Assembly: GCA_024752435.1 (NCBI GenBank)
Contig: CP103027.1
Location: forward strand, 1 to 64,000
Source of the DNA: Allantophomopsis cytisporea
Taxonomy: Eukaryota > Ascomycota > Leotiomycetes > Phacidiales > Phacidiaceae
Length of the DNA: 64,000 bases
Direction of reading: 5' to 3'
Shown here: positions 1 through 11,009 of the stretch, one piece after another
Position numbering within the stretch: position 1 is the stretch's first letter
How the letters are laid out: every line of letters starts with the position of its first letter
Notes under the pieces: generated by a model
Databases searched by the model: none
What the model was told of the DNA's origin: nothing
What the model saw: only the letters and a program-made list of their open reading frames with translations
Program-made: the position numbers and the translations under genes

Positions 1-345
1 CCTACCCTAAACCAAAATATATCTCTATTGACATTCAATAGACCTAAAAATTCCGGGCGATAGTATTAGGTTTAATATACAAGTAGTTTGTTTTAATGCA
101 GTATATAAATAAAAAAACATAGTTAGTATAGTAAAAATAAAGGCCTAGATTGTAAAACCCTAGTTTTACTGCTCAATATAACATTGTTTGTCCTTTGGTA
201 TCTTTCTCTTCGAATTGATACTATCGCTATTTAGAAGAATATAAAGACAAATATATACGAAGAATAAAAGCGGAAATAATACTATCGCCAAATAAGCTAA
301 AGCCGATGTAAAATGACTATATTACAAATAATAAATGATATAAGC
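1..345. other. AT-rich non-coding sequence at the window edge
   Basis: Very AT-rich sequence with no coding frame and many TA dinucleotides. It begins with one CCCTAA-like hexamer, but there is no tandem array, so it does not show a telomere. It may be the 3' flank of the membrane-protein gene or decayed repeat sequence. Confidence 0.5.
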
Positions 346-1466
346 TTAAATAAGTGATAGAAAAGGTATCTTAGATAACTCGATTCCTAGAAGAAAGTAG
401 AGCTGGATAGTTTGTAGTATAGAAGATACTACTTTAAGAAGAGCATAGATCGCAATTATCTTGAAATGAAGTTTTAAAAGATTTAATCTTGAGTGCCCAT
501 CAAATGTTATCCACGCATCTATCATGCTAATTGTATTACCTCCATTTGGAATAAGTCGACCGCCAAAAGTGCGGTCGAAAGGAACAATTGCATCTGCTGT
601 ATTCGGCAACAAAGATGCATAGGTGCGAATAAGAATTACCTTAGCGGGCATGAAAACAGTGACACTAAGAATCGAACTTAGAATGACGATACAGAATAGC
701 TTTAAAACAAAGATCCTTCGATCGGAATAGGTTATATGAGAGAGTGTATCAACATCAAGCTTATCGATGTGGAGGTCGAATAACATTGTTGGGAGGCCGA
801 TGGTAATGTGCTTCGCACATGCGAAGACAGCTGTAGGGATAGCAACTTGTCTCCAGATCTTGCGACTTGGAAGACGTTCAAACCAGAATGCCGTGCTAGC
901 TTTAGAAATAACAATGTGCGTCCAGGTCATCTGAATACTAGAAAGACAGACGTTTGCGAGAATCGTATCCAGGCCGTGGCGAATGAAGAACAGACGGAAG
1001 ACAACGCATAAAGTACCGTGTAGAACACGATGAATCCACCAGAGTGAAGATCCACGGAAGTAAGAGAGACTCCCGGCGTGGGCGTAAAGGTGACGGACTG
1101 TAGCTCGAAAGCTCGTGGTAGTAGGGTATTGCTTTCGCAGGACTTCTTGCAGCGGTTTTCCCTTGACCATCTCCTCTTCAAGGTCCTCTTTCGCTAGAAA
1201 TTGCGAAGGAGGCGTCTCGACAATAGCGAGTGCTTCTACAACTTCACCACATGTATAATCGACCTAGAATGGTTGTCAGGTAGCGATTCTAGGAAGGATT
1301 GTGTATAACCAACCATAGCAGACAACAGAATGTAAGGAATTATATGAAGAGCGAATAAAGCCACAACCCACCATGCCAAGTCTTCATGCAAAGCATCTTC
1401 GGACTCTTGTAAGACTGCATACGCCTTTAGGCCCCGTCCCGTGAAATGGCTTACAACATTACCCAT
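346..1466 (-). CDS. Conserved fungal multi-pass membrane protein (function unknown)
   Basis: Two exons (1466-1314 and 1263-346) join over a 50-nt intron (1264-1313) with a GTTGGT donor, a CTGAC branch point and a TAG acceptor, giving about 355 residues. Splicing joins the two halves in phase and removes the early stop that an unspliced reading would meet. The protein has several hydrophobic segments: one near residues 30-50, others in the middle, and one near the C-terminus. It carries a basic SFRATVRHL segment and a TFGGRLIPNGG loop, which I associate with an uncharacterised ascomycete membrane-protein family sometimes labelled ubiquitin carrier protein without functional support. The start is the only ATG before the first hydrophobic segment. 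It probably sits in an internal membrane. Substrate and role cannot be read from the sequence. Confidence 0.7.
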
Positions 1467-2378
1467 AATGATGGTTATCTTAAATGATACCAGCGGCGTG
1501 CTCGTGACAGCTCTAGCAATATCTATTCCCAGAGCAAAACATTAGCATATCTGAGCTTCGCTGAAGGTCGTCTCTTATCAAAAGAAAAAAGGGAAAAAAA
1601 GACGAAAAGCCCCGCTGATACGTCCGGTGGTCAGTAGTTTATCACTAGAGTGGGCTCATGCGTACGTACTTCTCCTCCCTCTGGTGGATCAAAGGCTGCG
1701 TATTAAGCGAAGATTTTCACTTAATAGTGACATATGAAACATATATTCACGTGATCGATACTACCACAATCCTTGTTCAGTTGTATCTTCTCATATGCCA
1801 CCAAGTGAGATTGAAATACACTGCGCAAGTAAAGTGGGCTGAAAGGTAGGCTTAAAAATGGGCTTCTGTGTAAAGTACGTACTCTTCTTCATTACAAGAG
1901 GAGCGGCTGGAATTGAATGAATTCTATTCCGAGATTCAAATCTTCCCAACAAAGAAAGAAAAAAAAAAACAAATCACGAAAAGTATCTTTCCAGGAATAG
2001 GAAAGAATTGTAGTGTCTAGCGGTTATATTAATCGATTACTGAAGTATTTCTCTCAAGAACAGAAGACAGTTCGCTTGCAAATCCATTTCTCGGATACAA
2101 AGCAAACCTTGGTTCGGTCCGTTCCGTGAGCTCTCCACCTTAACCTCGACCAATACTACCGTACTTTTCGAGTCCAACTGAGACTCATTCCAAGCTAGGA
2201 ATGAAAAAGGTAATGTTAATCAATGTGTTGGCAAACGCACAGGCGTAAGCGCGAACAGATGAGACCCTCGTTTTATTATTGTAAATTGGACGGACATATT
2301 TATATTGTAAGCTTAGTGCTCTACTGATTTTTGTTTTCTCTCCCTCACTTTCGTACCATTCACTAAGGAGTTGACATA
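1467..2378. other. Intergenic region, divergent promoters
   Basis: No convincing coding frame. It separates two divergent genes and so holds both promoters. A TATA-like run at about 2296-2306 lies some 75 bp upstream of the secreted-protein start, followed by a pyrimidine-rich leader typical of ascomycete core promoters. Confidence 0.5.
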
Positions 2379-3152
2379 ATGCATTATCCTACTATCCTGC
2401 TCGCTTTTTGGGCGGCCAACACGGCGGCTACTCAGATCGAAGAGCGCGTCGACTTCACTCAAATTATGCAGTGGTGTGAGACGGGTGGCAAAGTACTAAC
2501 CGCCATCAGCGATTTTACAACCATCATCAACAATGTAATCACCATCAAGAACTCAGTCAGTTCTTGTACTACAGTCACGACTACAGTCACTGTAGCGGCG
2601 CGCTCACTCCCAACACACACGGTGGACGGCACCACCTATCTGAATGTGACAACAACAGACGAATGCGACTTCCAACGTTTCCATAACAGCATTATGACCA
2701 ATTCAAGCAGCCACGATGGCAAATGGATGTATCACGGTGACGATTCAATGCTCCAACATGATGGCACTATCCAATACGACATTGGTTACTTGCGAAATAT
2801 GAATGTAACTTCCGACTACGTCGAGTTCTTTACGGGCACATACTCAAACAGCACCCTTGATGCGAGGGCCACCTGGCTAGGCAGCGAGCTCTATATCAGA
2901 TACCACGCGTCGGACAAATGCTCAACAACAGCTCCAGCCGCCGTCAGAGAAGCGGGTGTCAAAAGAGCGCTTACCCACATGTCGAGCTCATCATATGTTG
3001 GCGCCTGCTTCTTGTTTCATTATGGTGGAGATTGGAGAGGTCACCTGAAGGTGATGGATGTGGCCACCAGTGGCGCAGTCCCATACTACTCATACTTCGA
3101 ATCATGTACCAGTGATAGCACTACTGCGGCAACGTCCTGCTATAGCGGTTAA
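2379..3152 (+). CDS. Predicted secreted Cys-containing protein, family not recognised
   Basis: Single-exon frame of 257 residues. The N-terminus has a short hydrophobic core (about residues 5-17) ending in Ala-rich sequence, as in a cleavable signal peptide, and there is no other membrane-length segment. The mature part is rich in Thr/Ser, has several N-x-S/T sequons, and contains seven cysteines, three of them in the C-terminal 60 residues. It also has a Thr-rich stretch near residues 62-72. I recognise no enzyme motif or named family. Size, secretion signal, cysteines and position in a repeat-rich gene-poor region fit a host- or microbe-interaction protein, but that is inference. The ATG lies 75 bp after a TATA-like box. 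The codon pattern and long open frame make it a real gene. Confidence 0.7.
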   Translation: MHYPTILLAFWAANTAATQIEERVDFTQIMQWCETGGKVLTAISDFTTIINNVITIKNSVSSCTTVTTTVTVAARSLPTHTVDGTTYLNVTTTDECDFQRFHNSIMTNSSSHDGKWMYHGDDSMLQHDGTIQYDIGYLRNMNVTSDYVEFFTGTYSNSTLDARATWLGSELYIRYHASDKCSTTAPAAVREAGVKRALTHMSSSSYVGACFLFHYGGDWRGHLKVMDVATSGAVPYYSYFESCTSDSTTAATSCYSG

Positions 3153-4518
3153 AGCAGAATTGTTCTAATCCAGCATGTGCGGCCTTGCTTTGCTTTGGTT
3201 CTCCGTTTGATCTATACCATCATAAAAGGATTTTGTAGTAGAGGAAGAAATTTAGATACAATTGGCTGAGGCTAATATAGATTGAATTGGGGATGGTATG
3301 CGTAGGAGGGGGATAACACAATAAGAGGAGTAGCGTGGGGGGTAGTCTATTCAACACGGACCGCTACTGGGCGTAGTGTATGGGGACGGTATGGGAGAGA
3401 GTGTTAAATACAGATCGAAAAAGGCAAGACGAAAAACATATTAAAACGGAGCTGACTGTAATGTATTATGCTCGATATTATGACCGCCCAGTACTGATAC
3501 AAATATCTGCTATGAAATACGGTGCTTAGCAGAGCATAATTGAAGAGCAAAACGAACCTTTAAAGATATGAATTTGGACTAACCTCAGCCCAGTTTAAAG
3601 CTTAGCCCAGTAATAAGGGTTGTAGGCAGTATCCAATGTAGTGAACATCATCCATATTGGAGAAGATAATAACAAGTCCTTCAATCCTAAGCTAAAAGAT
3701 TAGTTTGTATTTCCGCAAAAATAATACATCGAAGAGAATAGAGCGGGTAGTTATATTGCGTATGAAAGTCTTGAGGTAGAACTTCTTTCTCCTAGTACTT
3801 TATAATAAATGTAAAGGTTCAAAGTAAGTCTCCTGAAATAGTAGATTATATTATGTTTGCGATTCCTAGTTTAGTTAAATGCTTGAAGGAAGCTTAGATA
3901 GGTTTTAAATAGATAGAAATTCAAGAAGTATGTTATTCTACTGTTGTTTTACTAAAATTGAATTTTTTTTCTGTAACAATTAGTACTCTATAAACCTAAT
4001 AAGCTTTTTACTTTTTCTCTAGTAGAAGAGATTGTTTAGTAGTAGTCTTTTTGAGTTATTTTAGATATAAAACAGGCTAAAATACTCTCTTGTTATCTTC
4101 TTTAGCCCTAGCATCAACCTGTTGCTTGCGTCCTACAACGTTAAAAGTATCTTTGATAGCTAAGCAGGGAATATATATCGGATTATAGTCTAGTAGAATA
4201 TAGAATATACTTGAGAAGCAATTGTATACTCTAGAAGCTCTATATTATATATTAATAGGCTTGGTAGTAGCAAGGCTATACTTTACTTGTTAGCTTTAGA
4301 CGCTAATAGACAGATCATCTTTTATAGTTAAAAAGGCTGTCTTGTTAATACTAAGGTTGCAATTTTCAATTAAGATAACGACTAAACCAGAACTAATTGT
4401 AAAGTAGTAGCAGAAAATTCGGTCTCCTTTGTATATAAACATAGTGCCTGCCGGCCTTATAACCCGAAACCTCCAAAATACCCCATCTACATCTGCTCGC
4501 GCTCCTCTGATCTGCCTA
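3153..4518. other. AT-rich decayed region, RIP-like
   Basis: The first 400 bp are the 3' flank of the secreted-protein gene. From about 3560 to 4440 the sequence is strongly AT-rich, TA-rich and full of stops in all frames, as expected for a repeat mutated by RIP. The minus strand around 4340-3950 gives a vague transposase-like reading with several stops, too weak to assign. No gene is supported. Confidence 0.5.
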
Positions 4519-6003
4519 TTAGAGCTTACTTGCTTTCCATTTTGCTCTTAATTCCCGTTTCTCCTTCGCCTCTCTAACCTGCTCTCCGTAGTTGAAATAC
4601 ATGCGCATCGGCGCCTCTCCTCTCAGCGCCTTCTCAACCAGGTTACAAACATGCGCGGCACAACCAAAGCTGAGGGTCCATCCACTACCGCCATGGCCAT
4701 AGGAATGGATGATGCGGCTGTACTGGGTCGGTCTTGTCGAATTCATCCTCAACTCTCTCTCTACCCTGATATTTCCCTTTCGCGCTGGCCGAAGCCCTTG
4801 TGCAAGCGGGTAATCAGCATCAAGGACTGCCAAATTCAGGTTAGGAAGGAATTCGTTGCAACGGTCACGCATCTCCTTGACTGACTTAGACTTTAACGTG
4901 AGGTCCAGGTCACGCTGCCCAGATTGAGCGATGCCACCAATGATGAGAGTGTCGTCGTTGCGCGGGACAAGAAAGACGATACCATTATCTTGAACAGGCT
5001 TAAAATTGCCATCTTCTGCTTCCTTGTTGTCTTTTCCGGCATTAGGTTCCAAAATACCGGCACTAATGGCCATTGCTGCATCGAGCTTTTCAAATTTACC
5101 CTTGCCGTTTTTGACTCGAATCAACGCTCCACGCAGAGGATACATATCCGCGTCACTTGCAGTCACTTCTGCTGCTAACCCAGTGGCATTGATGATGATG
5201 TCAGCCGCAAATCGCTGGCGAAGTTCGAATTCATGATATAGAAGATCACAGTTGATTTCTTCTGTAAACAATTTCGCGCCCTTGGCCTTGACGAGATTTG
5301 TTAACCATGCCATTGAAATGTCAGTCTCAATGACTGGCGCATCAATCTCATATGCATCCTGGAGCTCTCCTTTCACACCTCTCTCTGTAATAATGGAAGG
5401 ATCATGTCTGAATCCGGATACGCCAGAGTCCTTAATCTCGTCCATCTTTATTTGGTTCGCCGATCTTTTTTCTTTGGGCTTGTTCAGACGGTCTGGGAAG
5501 AAGAAAATGCTCTTTCGGATGCAAACGCCGGCAATATTTGTACCTTTGTACTTGTCCTTGTCTTTGTCATTGTCCTTGTCCTGGTACTCGTCCTCGTCCT
5601 CGTACTTATCCTTGCACTTGCATTTGTCTTTGTTTAGAAGACGAGCAATATCAGACCAGATATGGTACGAGGTCATCGACCACTCTTTAGCAAAATCAAG
5701 ATTTTGCTGGTGTACATGACTACCGCATACTGCTGGTGGATATTCCCATAGTGCTCCAGCTATTTGCGAAGTTAAACGTGGATACGGGGAGTCTATGGTG
5801 GACACGATAGTGGTGGCCCAGGCTTTGGATATGATCGTAACGTGGTACCCTTTGTCCAGAAGGAGCCAGGAAGTTACAAGGCCAGTCACTCCTCCGCCGA
5901 CGACGAGAATATGTTGTGCATTTGATGACGGAGCCTTCAAGGGAGTATTATTGATTGTGAGGTCTTTGAACACTAGCTTGTGTTTAGAACATGGAATTGA
6001 CAT
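4519..6003 (-). CDS. FAD-dependent D-amino-acid oxidase, with a Lys/Asp/Glu-rich insertion
   Basis: Intronless frame of 494 residues. The ATG at 6003 was chosen because the frame's 45-residue upstream extension crosses a TATATA box (6068-6074) and promoter-like sequence. The N-terminus has the dinucleotide-binding GGGVTGL motif (about residues 31-37), followed by the DSPYPRLTSQIAGALWEYPP region that places the flavin in DAO-family enzymes. The C-terminus has the DAAO signature HSYGHGGSGWT with the following GCAAHV helix. Such enzymes oxidise D-amino acids to 2-oxo acids, ammonia and peroxide, usually in peroxisomes. The C-terminal SKL tripeptide seen here is a canonical PTS1 peroxisomal signal and supports that location. 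The protein is about 100 residues longer than common fungal DAOs because of a low-complexity insert after the DIARLL segment. No frameshift is visible. Confidence 0.9.
   Translation of the reverse strand: MSIPCSKHKLVFKDLTINNTPLKAPSSNAQHILVVGGGVTGLVTSWLLLDKGYHVTIISKAWATTIVSTIDSPYPRLTSQIAGALWEYPPAVCGSHVHQQNLDFAKEWSMTSYHIWSDIARLLNKDKCKCKDKYEDEDEYQDKDNDKDKDKYKGTNIAGVCIRKSIFFFPDRLNKPKEKRSANQIKMDEIKDSGVSGFRHDPSIITERGVKGELQDAYEIDAPVIETDISMAWLTNLVKAKGAKLFTEEINCDLLYHEFELRQRFAADIIINATGLAAEVTASDADMYPLRGALIRVKNGKGKFEKLDAAMAISAGILEPNAGKDNKEAEDGNFKPVQDNGIVFLVPRNDDTLIIGGIAQSGQRDLDLTLKSKSVKEMRDRCNEFLPNLNLAVLDADYPLAQGLRPARKGNIRVERELRMNSTRPTQYSRIIHSYGHGGSGWTLSFGCAAHVCNLVEKALRGEAPMRMYFNYGEQVREAKEKRELRAKWKASKL
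5548..5637 (-). repeat. In-frame low-complexity tract inside the D-amino-acid oxidase
   Basis: Imperfect six-base periodicity (variants of TTGTCC/TCGTCC on the plus strand) encodes a run made almost only of Lys, Asp and Glu on the minus strand. The reading frame is kept across the tract, so length changes in multiples of three would be tolerated. It probably forms a charged surface loop. Confidence 0.8.
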
Positions 6004-8210
6004 TATGATTCTTCTCAATGATCGATGAGTAGACGAAAGTGAGTATGGCTGGTTGTATCGGGGTTTGTATATAATTTGATGGAAGCAAAGTGAATTAGGT
6101 TGTATATCCGTGGGGAGGGCTTGCTGCGTATAAGACATATTAGGGGACTATCAGCAACTCCATTTCAACCAATGTTTGCGTCCAAAAAGGCAAAAATATG
6201 CTCTCGGAAGTCTTTTCATATTCTATCAGGTCAAAAGGAAAACAACTGGAACTACAGTTGTTAAGCTCTCGCAAAAGTCTACTAATTCTGTTCAAAATCA
6301 TAAATGATCTTCCAACCAAGTAGAGGTCTTTAGCCAAGCGTATAACAATTGTATAACATAAGCTAATGAAAGGTTAAAAAGTTTGTTGCAGCTGTATTGA
6401 TACTTGAGATATTTTTTTCAATTTCTGGGTGGTTACTTTACCGCATATAGTAGATTTAGCGAATATAAAACATAACGCTTCAAGTTATCATCACCAATAT
6501 AAAGTATGTTTCAAAATCATACTCACCCACATCTATACAACGCTTGTCCCAAAGCGTTCTAAAAAGCTTTTTCAAAGCGGAAGATCGAAATAAGCCGTCG
6601 CGCCGTCCGGAAGCCCTCTCGAAGAGACCACTCAAAAATGACCCTAGCCCTTACGATAGGCGCTATAATGCTGGGCATAGCCTAGCACAGACCGATTCGA
6701 TGGAAACGACAATGAAAAAGAAACTTTATCCGACTTGAACTTTATTATATCGTACCCGAAAGCAAAGGCGCTATGCAAAGTCATACAATTCATCATAGCT
6801 GCAGCAGTAATGCTTGCTCTCCCAAATAATAGAACTATTTGGCTGTTGATGTTCAATATTCGTGTCATCATTGCATTGAACCGCTTCTCGTAGATAGTTA
6901 AAGCAATATATGGACGTCAATTACCAGATAAGCCTTGAACATAAGGGAGATTTCCGAGCGGGCAAAGACTGACGTCCGGTATGCCATTTTCTGCTATGAA
7001 AGTCGTCTAAAAACGTCCCTCCCAACGCGTTGTGAAAAGCCGTTCGAATTTTTTACAGACAGTGAAGCTTTTCAGATTTGTCCGTTAGATTGGCACTTCT
7101 GCTCAAGAAGGAATGCGAAAACCACCTGATGGAGAACGCTGACAATTGGGATTTTCGGTGCAAGCATTGGATTCAAAATGTGGTCATTTGTTCTTTCTGA
7201 TATCTAAACAGGCCTTCATCCTGCACGATGCAAGAGGTAATAAGAGAGAGTTTAGTCACCTGGAAAGAGTGCCGAGCATGCTTCATTCGACCCTATGATA
7301 CTGGGTATTTTGACAAATGATTCATTGTAATTGAAATCCATAGTGTTTATTCCGAGCGTAGCTGTTCTGCGGTCAGCACACCTTGAAGTCATAACATATT
7401 TGCCAAAGCAAGAATAATACACCCTCCAGGGGAAGCTATCTTGAAGATAAACAGGTGCGCGAGCCGCTGTTCTACCTATAACGAAACCAGCCGACAATAT
7501 TTGAATGCTTGTGATACGCAAAGCGGGGATAATAGTCCTTTTGCGGAAGACGGAAGCATTAGGACTCCCATGTCTGTCCAACTTAGTTTCGAGCAGTACC
7601 CCTCTGCGTTCGTTTTCGTTTCCGTCATCCCCAACTGCTTGGTACTGCTCCTTTTAGCACAGCTTGTCATGCATATAGGAGAACATTTTCTTTGCGAGAA
7701 CTATGTTCTCTGCCATATAAGTGAGACAGTTCTGTAAATTAAGAGAAATAGAAACTGTGGAATAACTGTGACAGAAAGTTGTAGCTTTATACGCTTCGGG
7801 CGAACATAAAAATCCCTTCATGTCTGGCTTGAATGCCAGTGTATCAGTAGATCCTTTTCAACAACAACCTGTATACTGTAAGAGCGATTCCCGGAGAGTT
7901 ACCAACATGTTGGGAAGCGAGTAGTAGCCGACCATATATGACCAGTGTAGTGACTATAGCCTTCTAGTCAGATTCCAGCATTGATCTTCAGATCGGCCTC
8001 GGCATACTCTGAACGGAAAAGATGACTGCATGTTGGGAGCTATCGGTGTTGGGTGCGAAAGGACATAAGATACAAAAATGATAAAAGACTTGATTTTCTC
8101 TGAAAATTGCTAAGCTACTCTATGCGATTATGTTTATATACACATACCTATATGTATAGTAAAGTAGAACTCTATACCCCTCAAATGAAGAATATCATCG
8201 TAAACGCATA
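6004..8210. other. Long intergenic region without a recognisable gene
   Basis: The first 130 bp hold the oxidase promoter, with a TATATA box at 6068-6074. The remaining 2 kb have only short open stretches under 110 codons that match nothing I recognise and lack start context or splice structure. AT-rich patches around 6350-6520 and 8090-8190 look decayed. Confidence 0.45.
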
Positions 8211-8434
8211 ACCGTCAGGTGACCAATTGACTATGGGAAAAATGGGCTGCTCCCATAGTCAGGCTCACTGTATATGCTGCGCTAAGGCAAGGTGGTTCTG
8301 GCGGGTTTTCTGCCTTGGGGCTTTTCAAGCATGAGCGTGCAACCAGCGCAGCATATACGGTGAACCAGCATATACAGTGATCCTGACTGTGGGACCACCA
8401 CGTTATTCCACAGTCAATAGGGTCACCTGACGGT
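8211..8434. mobile_element. MITE-like foldback element with terminal inverted repeats
   Basis: The left end starts ACCGTCAGGTGACC and the right end finishes GGTCACCTGACGGT, an exact 14-bp terminal inverted repeat. The arms keep pairing imperfectly inward: TTGACTATGG against its partner near 8412-8420, CATAGTCAGG.TCACTGTATATGCTG against 8367-8395, and a further TATATGCTGCGCT copy near 8346-8360. The 224-bp unit has no coding capacity, so it is a non-autonomous foldback/MITE type. No clear target-site duplication is visible. It lies 360 bp upstream of the P450 start. Confidence 0.75.
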
Positions 8435-8793
8435 CAAGGTGTATCGGTGTTTACAATATACACAGGTCTACTGTCAGCGTACCGTAGATATTAGCTCGGC
8501 TGACTGACATCAGCAAGGTGCATATAAACAAGTCAGATGAATGGTCGTCGTCTGTGACTAATGTAACTCGAAGTGCATTTGCTGCATAGAGGCGTGCTGA
8601 CAAGCAGGCTATACGAGATAAAAAGTAAATATTGCGAAGTACTGATAAGAGAGCGCAAGCAACACCCAATTTAGGTCATTACAGTTCATTGGAAATTCTG
8701 GTACATAATGCTTGTCGGTCGTCTCAATTCTGAAACTGACAGTAGAGCTTGCCAACATACCGCACAACACAAAACATAACGTGACGATAGGGA

Positions 8794-10562
8794 ATGGTCC
8801 TGCTCGATCTCACAATGCACCCTCCAGATCTCAATAAAACCGAAATGATTGGGGGTGCTACTATGTTTCACACCATATTTGCTTCATCTACTTTGGAACT
8901 CACTATCATGATAGGAATCGTGGTGATCTGGTTGTATCTAATGACATCGGGCAGCAATAGCTCAACCAATATCTGCGGCAACAACAGCTTTGAGGCACCG
9001 ATCATAGGGTACAGACAAACTATTCTAGCAAGATGGCAGTTCTTCCGAAACGGCCCAGCCCTTATTCGCGAAGGGCACGGAAAGTACAAGGACAGCTTCT
9101 TCAAGCTATCAGGTAATGATCTCCTTATTGTTCCCAGCAAATACCTGCCCGAGCTCGCGAGCATGCCTCCTGAAAAGTTGAGTGTTAACACGGCTATTGT
9201 GGATTTGTTTCAACGGCTTCACTCAATCACCGCCGTCATCACCGACCACAGTTTGCAAGCACGGATGATCACATCGCGGCTGACGCCAAAACTTGGTATT
9301 TATGTGCCCCTAGTTCAAGAACAATTCCGCAAATACCTGCCATATGATTTGCCCGCAACTGAGAAGGAGTGGACAAGCGTCGATACCTTGGATCTGATAC
9401 GCAAACTAGTCCACAGAAGCGTGGCCACCCAATACGTCACGGAGCTAGCAGAAGATGAAGACTACATGTCGACAGTCGTCAGCTACTCGGAGAACTGCTT
9501 TAAACATAGCATTCTCATGCGCATTTTTCCCGACTGGGCCAAACCTGTAGTCGCCTACCTCCTTCCTACGAGCTGGATCGTGGACTGTGCTCTCAGGAGA
9601 GCAAGGCGTATGATAATACCTCTTATACGCTCACGTCGCCGAGGTGAGCAGGAGGAGGCCAGTTATGAGAAGCCCGAGGATTGCCTACAGTACCTAATGG
9701 ATGGAGGTCAGGAGATCCATGATGAGGACAAGACAACAGTGCAACGTTTGATGTCAATATGCCTTGGAGCTGGTCCCGCGACCATCATTGCTATAGCACA
9801 GCTCTTTTTCGATCTCTGTGCTCACCCAGAATACATTGAGCCACTGAGACTGGAGGCTTTGAAGGCGCTACAAAAGGAAGGCTATACGAAGCAAGCCTTG
9901 GCCGACCTGAAGAAGATGGACAGTTTTATGCGAGAATCCCAACGACTGAGTCCGCCCACTTTACGTTAGTCTAGTCTCTCTCTTTCAACCCGTCACTCTC
10001 CTTGAGAAATCACACAATCTTATTGTGAATAGTTCTCATTACTTATGCGAATGCTAACTGATGCAACAGTTGGTTTCAATGCCATTGTGCGCCAAACTTT
10101 GACGCTGCACGACGGCACTATCCTCCCCAAGGACGCCCATATCATGATGGCAACACACGCAATTGGCATCGATCCTGGGCAGATTCCAGACGCGGATAGG
10201 TTTGATGGGCTACGCCAATACAATAATCGACAGAGACCTGGCGAAAGTAATTGGCACAGTATTTACCCCCCTTGATATCCCCAAGAGAGAGTTATCATTG
10301 ATTCCTGACAATAGAGTTTACCACCACCAGCGAAAACAATCTGCACTTTGGCTATGGCAAAGTTGTATGTCCTGGGCGATTCTTTGCGGATCACTCTATA
10401 AAGATGATCGTTGCCAACATCCTCTTAAGATACCATTTTCGCTTCCCAGGAGGATCGACACAAATACCCTCGAATTCGAGCATGTATGATATCGTTTTTC
10501 CGGACTTGAGTACTCGTATCGAGTTTAAGCTGAGAGAAGACTTGTCCGGATACATGTTCTAG
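8794..10562 (+). CDS. Cytochrome P450 monooxygenase (ent-kaurene-oxidase-like/CYP68-type clade)
   Basis: Three exons (8794-9964, 10070-10258, 10315-10562) joined over introns of 105 and 56 nt give 535 residues. An N-terminal hydrophobic anchor (about residues 31-51, or earlier if a downstream ATG is used) places it in the ER membrane. The K-helix ExxR is E381-R384 (ESQR), and the haem loop FGYGKVVCPGRFFA carries the Cys ligand at residue 472. The FDGLRQYN block before the haem loop and TTSENNLHF directly before it are typical of fungal P450s acting on terpenoid or other secondary metabolites. The I-helix segment GAGPATIIA lacks the usual acidic-Thr pair, which also happens in this group. The first ATG is assumed; Met8, Met18 and Met24 are alternatives. 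No terpene cyclase is in the window, and an SDR pseudogene follows 450 bp downstream. The substrate is unknown. Confidence 0.88.
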
Positions 10563-11009
10563 GTTAAACGCACACTCTTTCCTCTACCTACGCTCTTACC
10601 AAGTAGCGAAGACGTAACAACAAAGGGGTTTGCTCAGGTTTGTAGTCGATCTTGAAGCATCGTTTTGTCGAAGAGTATTGAGCGGTTGTCGACTATGCTA
10701 GCTTTGTTATGCAGGTCAAACGATTCCATAAGTAAGAAGTAATCACTGAATGATTACGTGAGACGGAGGAGACGGCAGCATTCTCCTATCTACTGGCAGT
10801 TTTATGCTTACGTATTTTATTATTGATTTCTAAGCGGATTATATGGCACACTGATTCTAAACATAACCTGATGACAAACTTTCTTGCTATGGAGCAGTCA
10901 CTGTTTTAATCTTTGCTATTCCTCCTTCTATGTGTCTCTGCTTCAATCCTACAATAGCCCTCTCATATCTCAGTAGGAAAGTTTACTTTTTCATACAATC
11001 ACAATAAAC
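10563..11009. other. Intergenic spacer between P450 and SDR
   Basis: Non-coding 447 bp holding the 3' flank of the P450 and a pyrimidine-rich leader just before the SDR start. No other feature seen. Confidence 0.5.

Noticed and set aside
1..15. Possible telomere repeat CCCTAA at the window start
   Set aside because: Only one hexamer is seen and no tandem array follows, so it is not evidence of a chromosome end.
3950..4340. Possible Fot1/pogo-like transposase remnant on the minus strand
   Set aside because: Several stops and only vague similarity remain after AT-rich mutation, so the family cannot be named.
5252..5719. 155-codon plus-strand frame opposite the D-amino-acid oxidase
   Set aside because: It lies antisense to a clear enzyme gene and its long Leu/Ser run is only the complement of the charged repeat.
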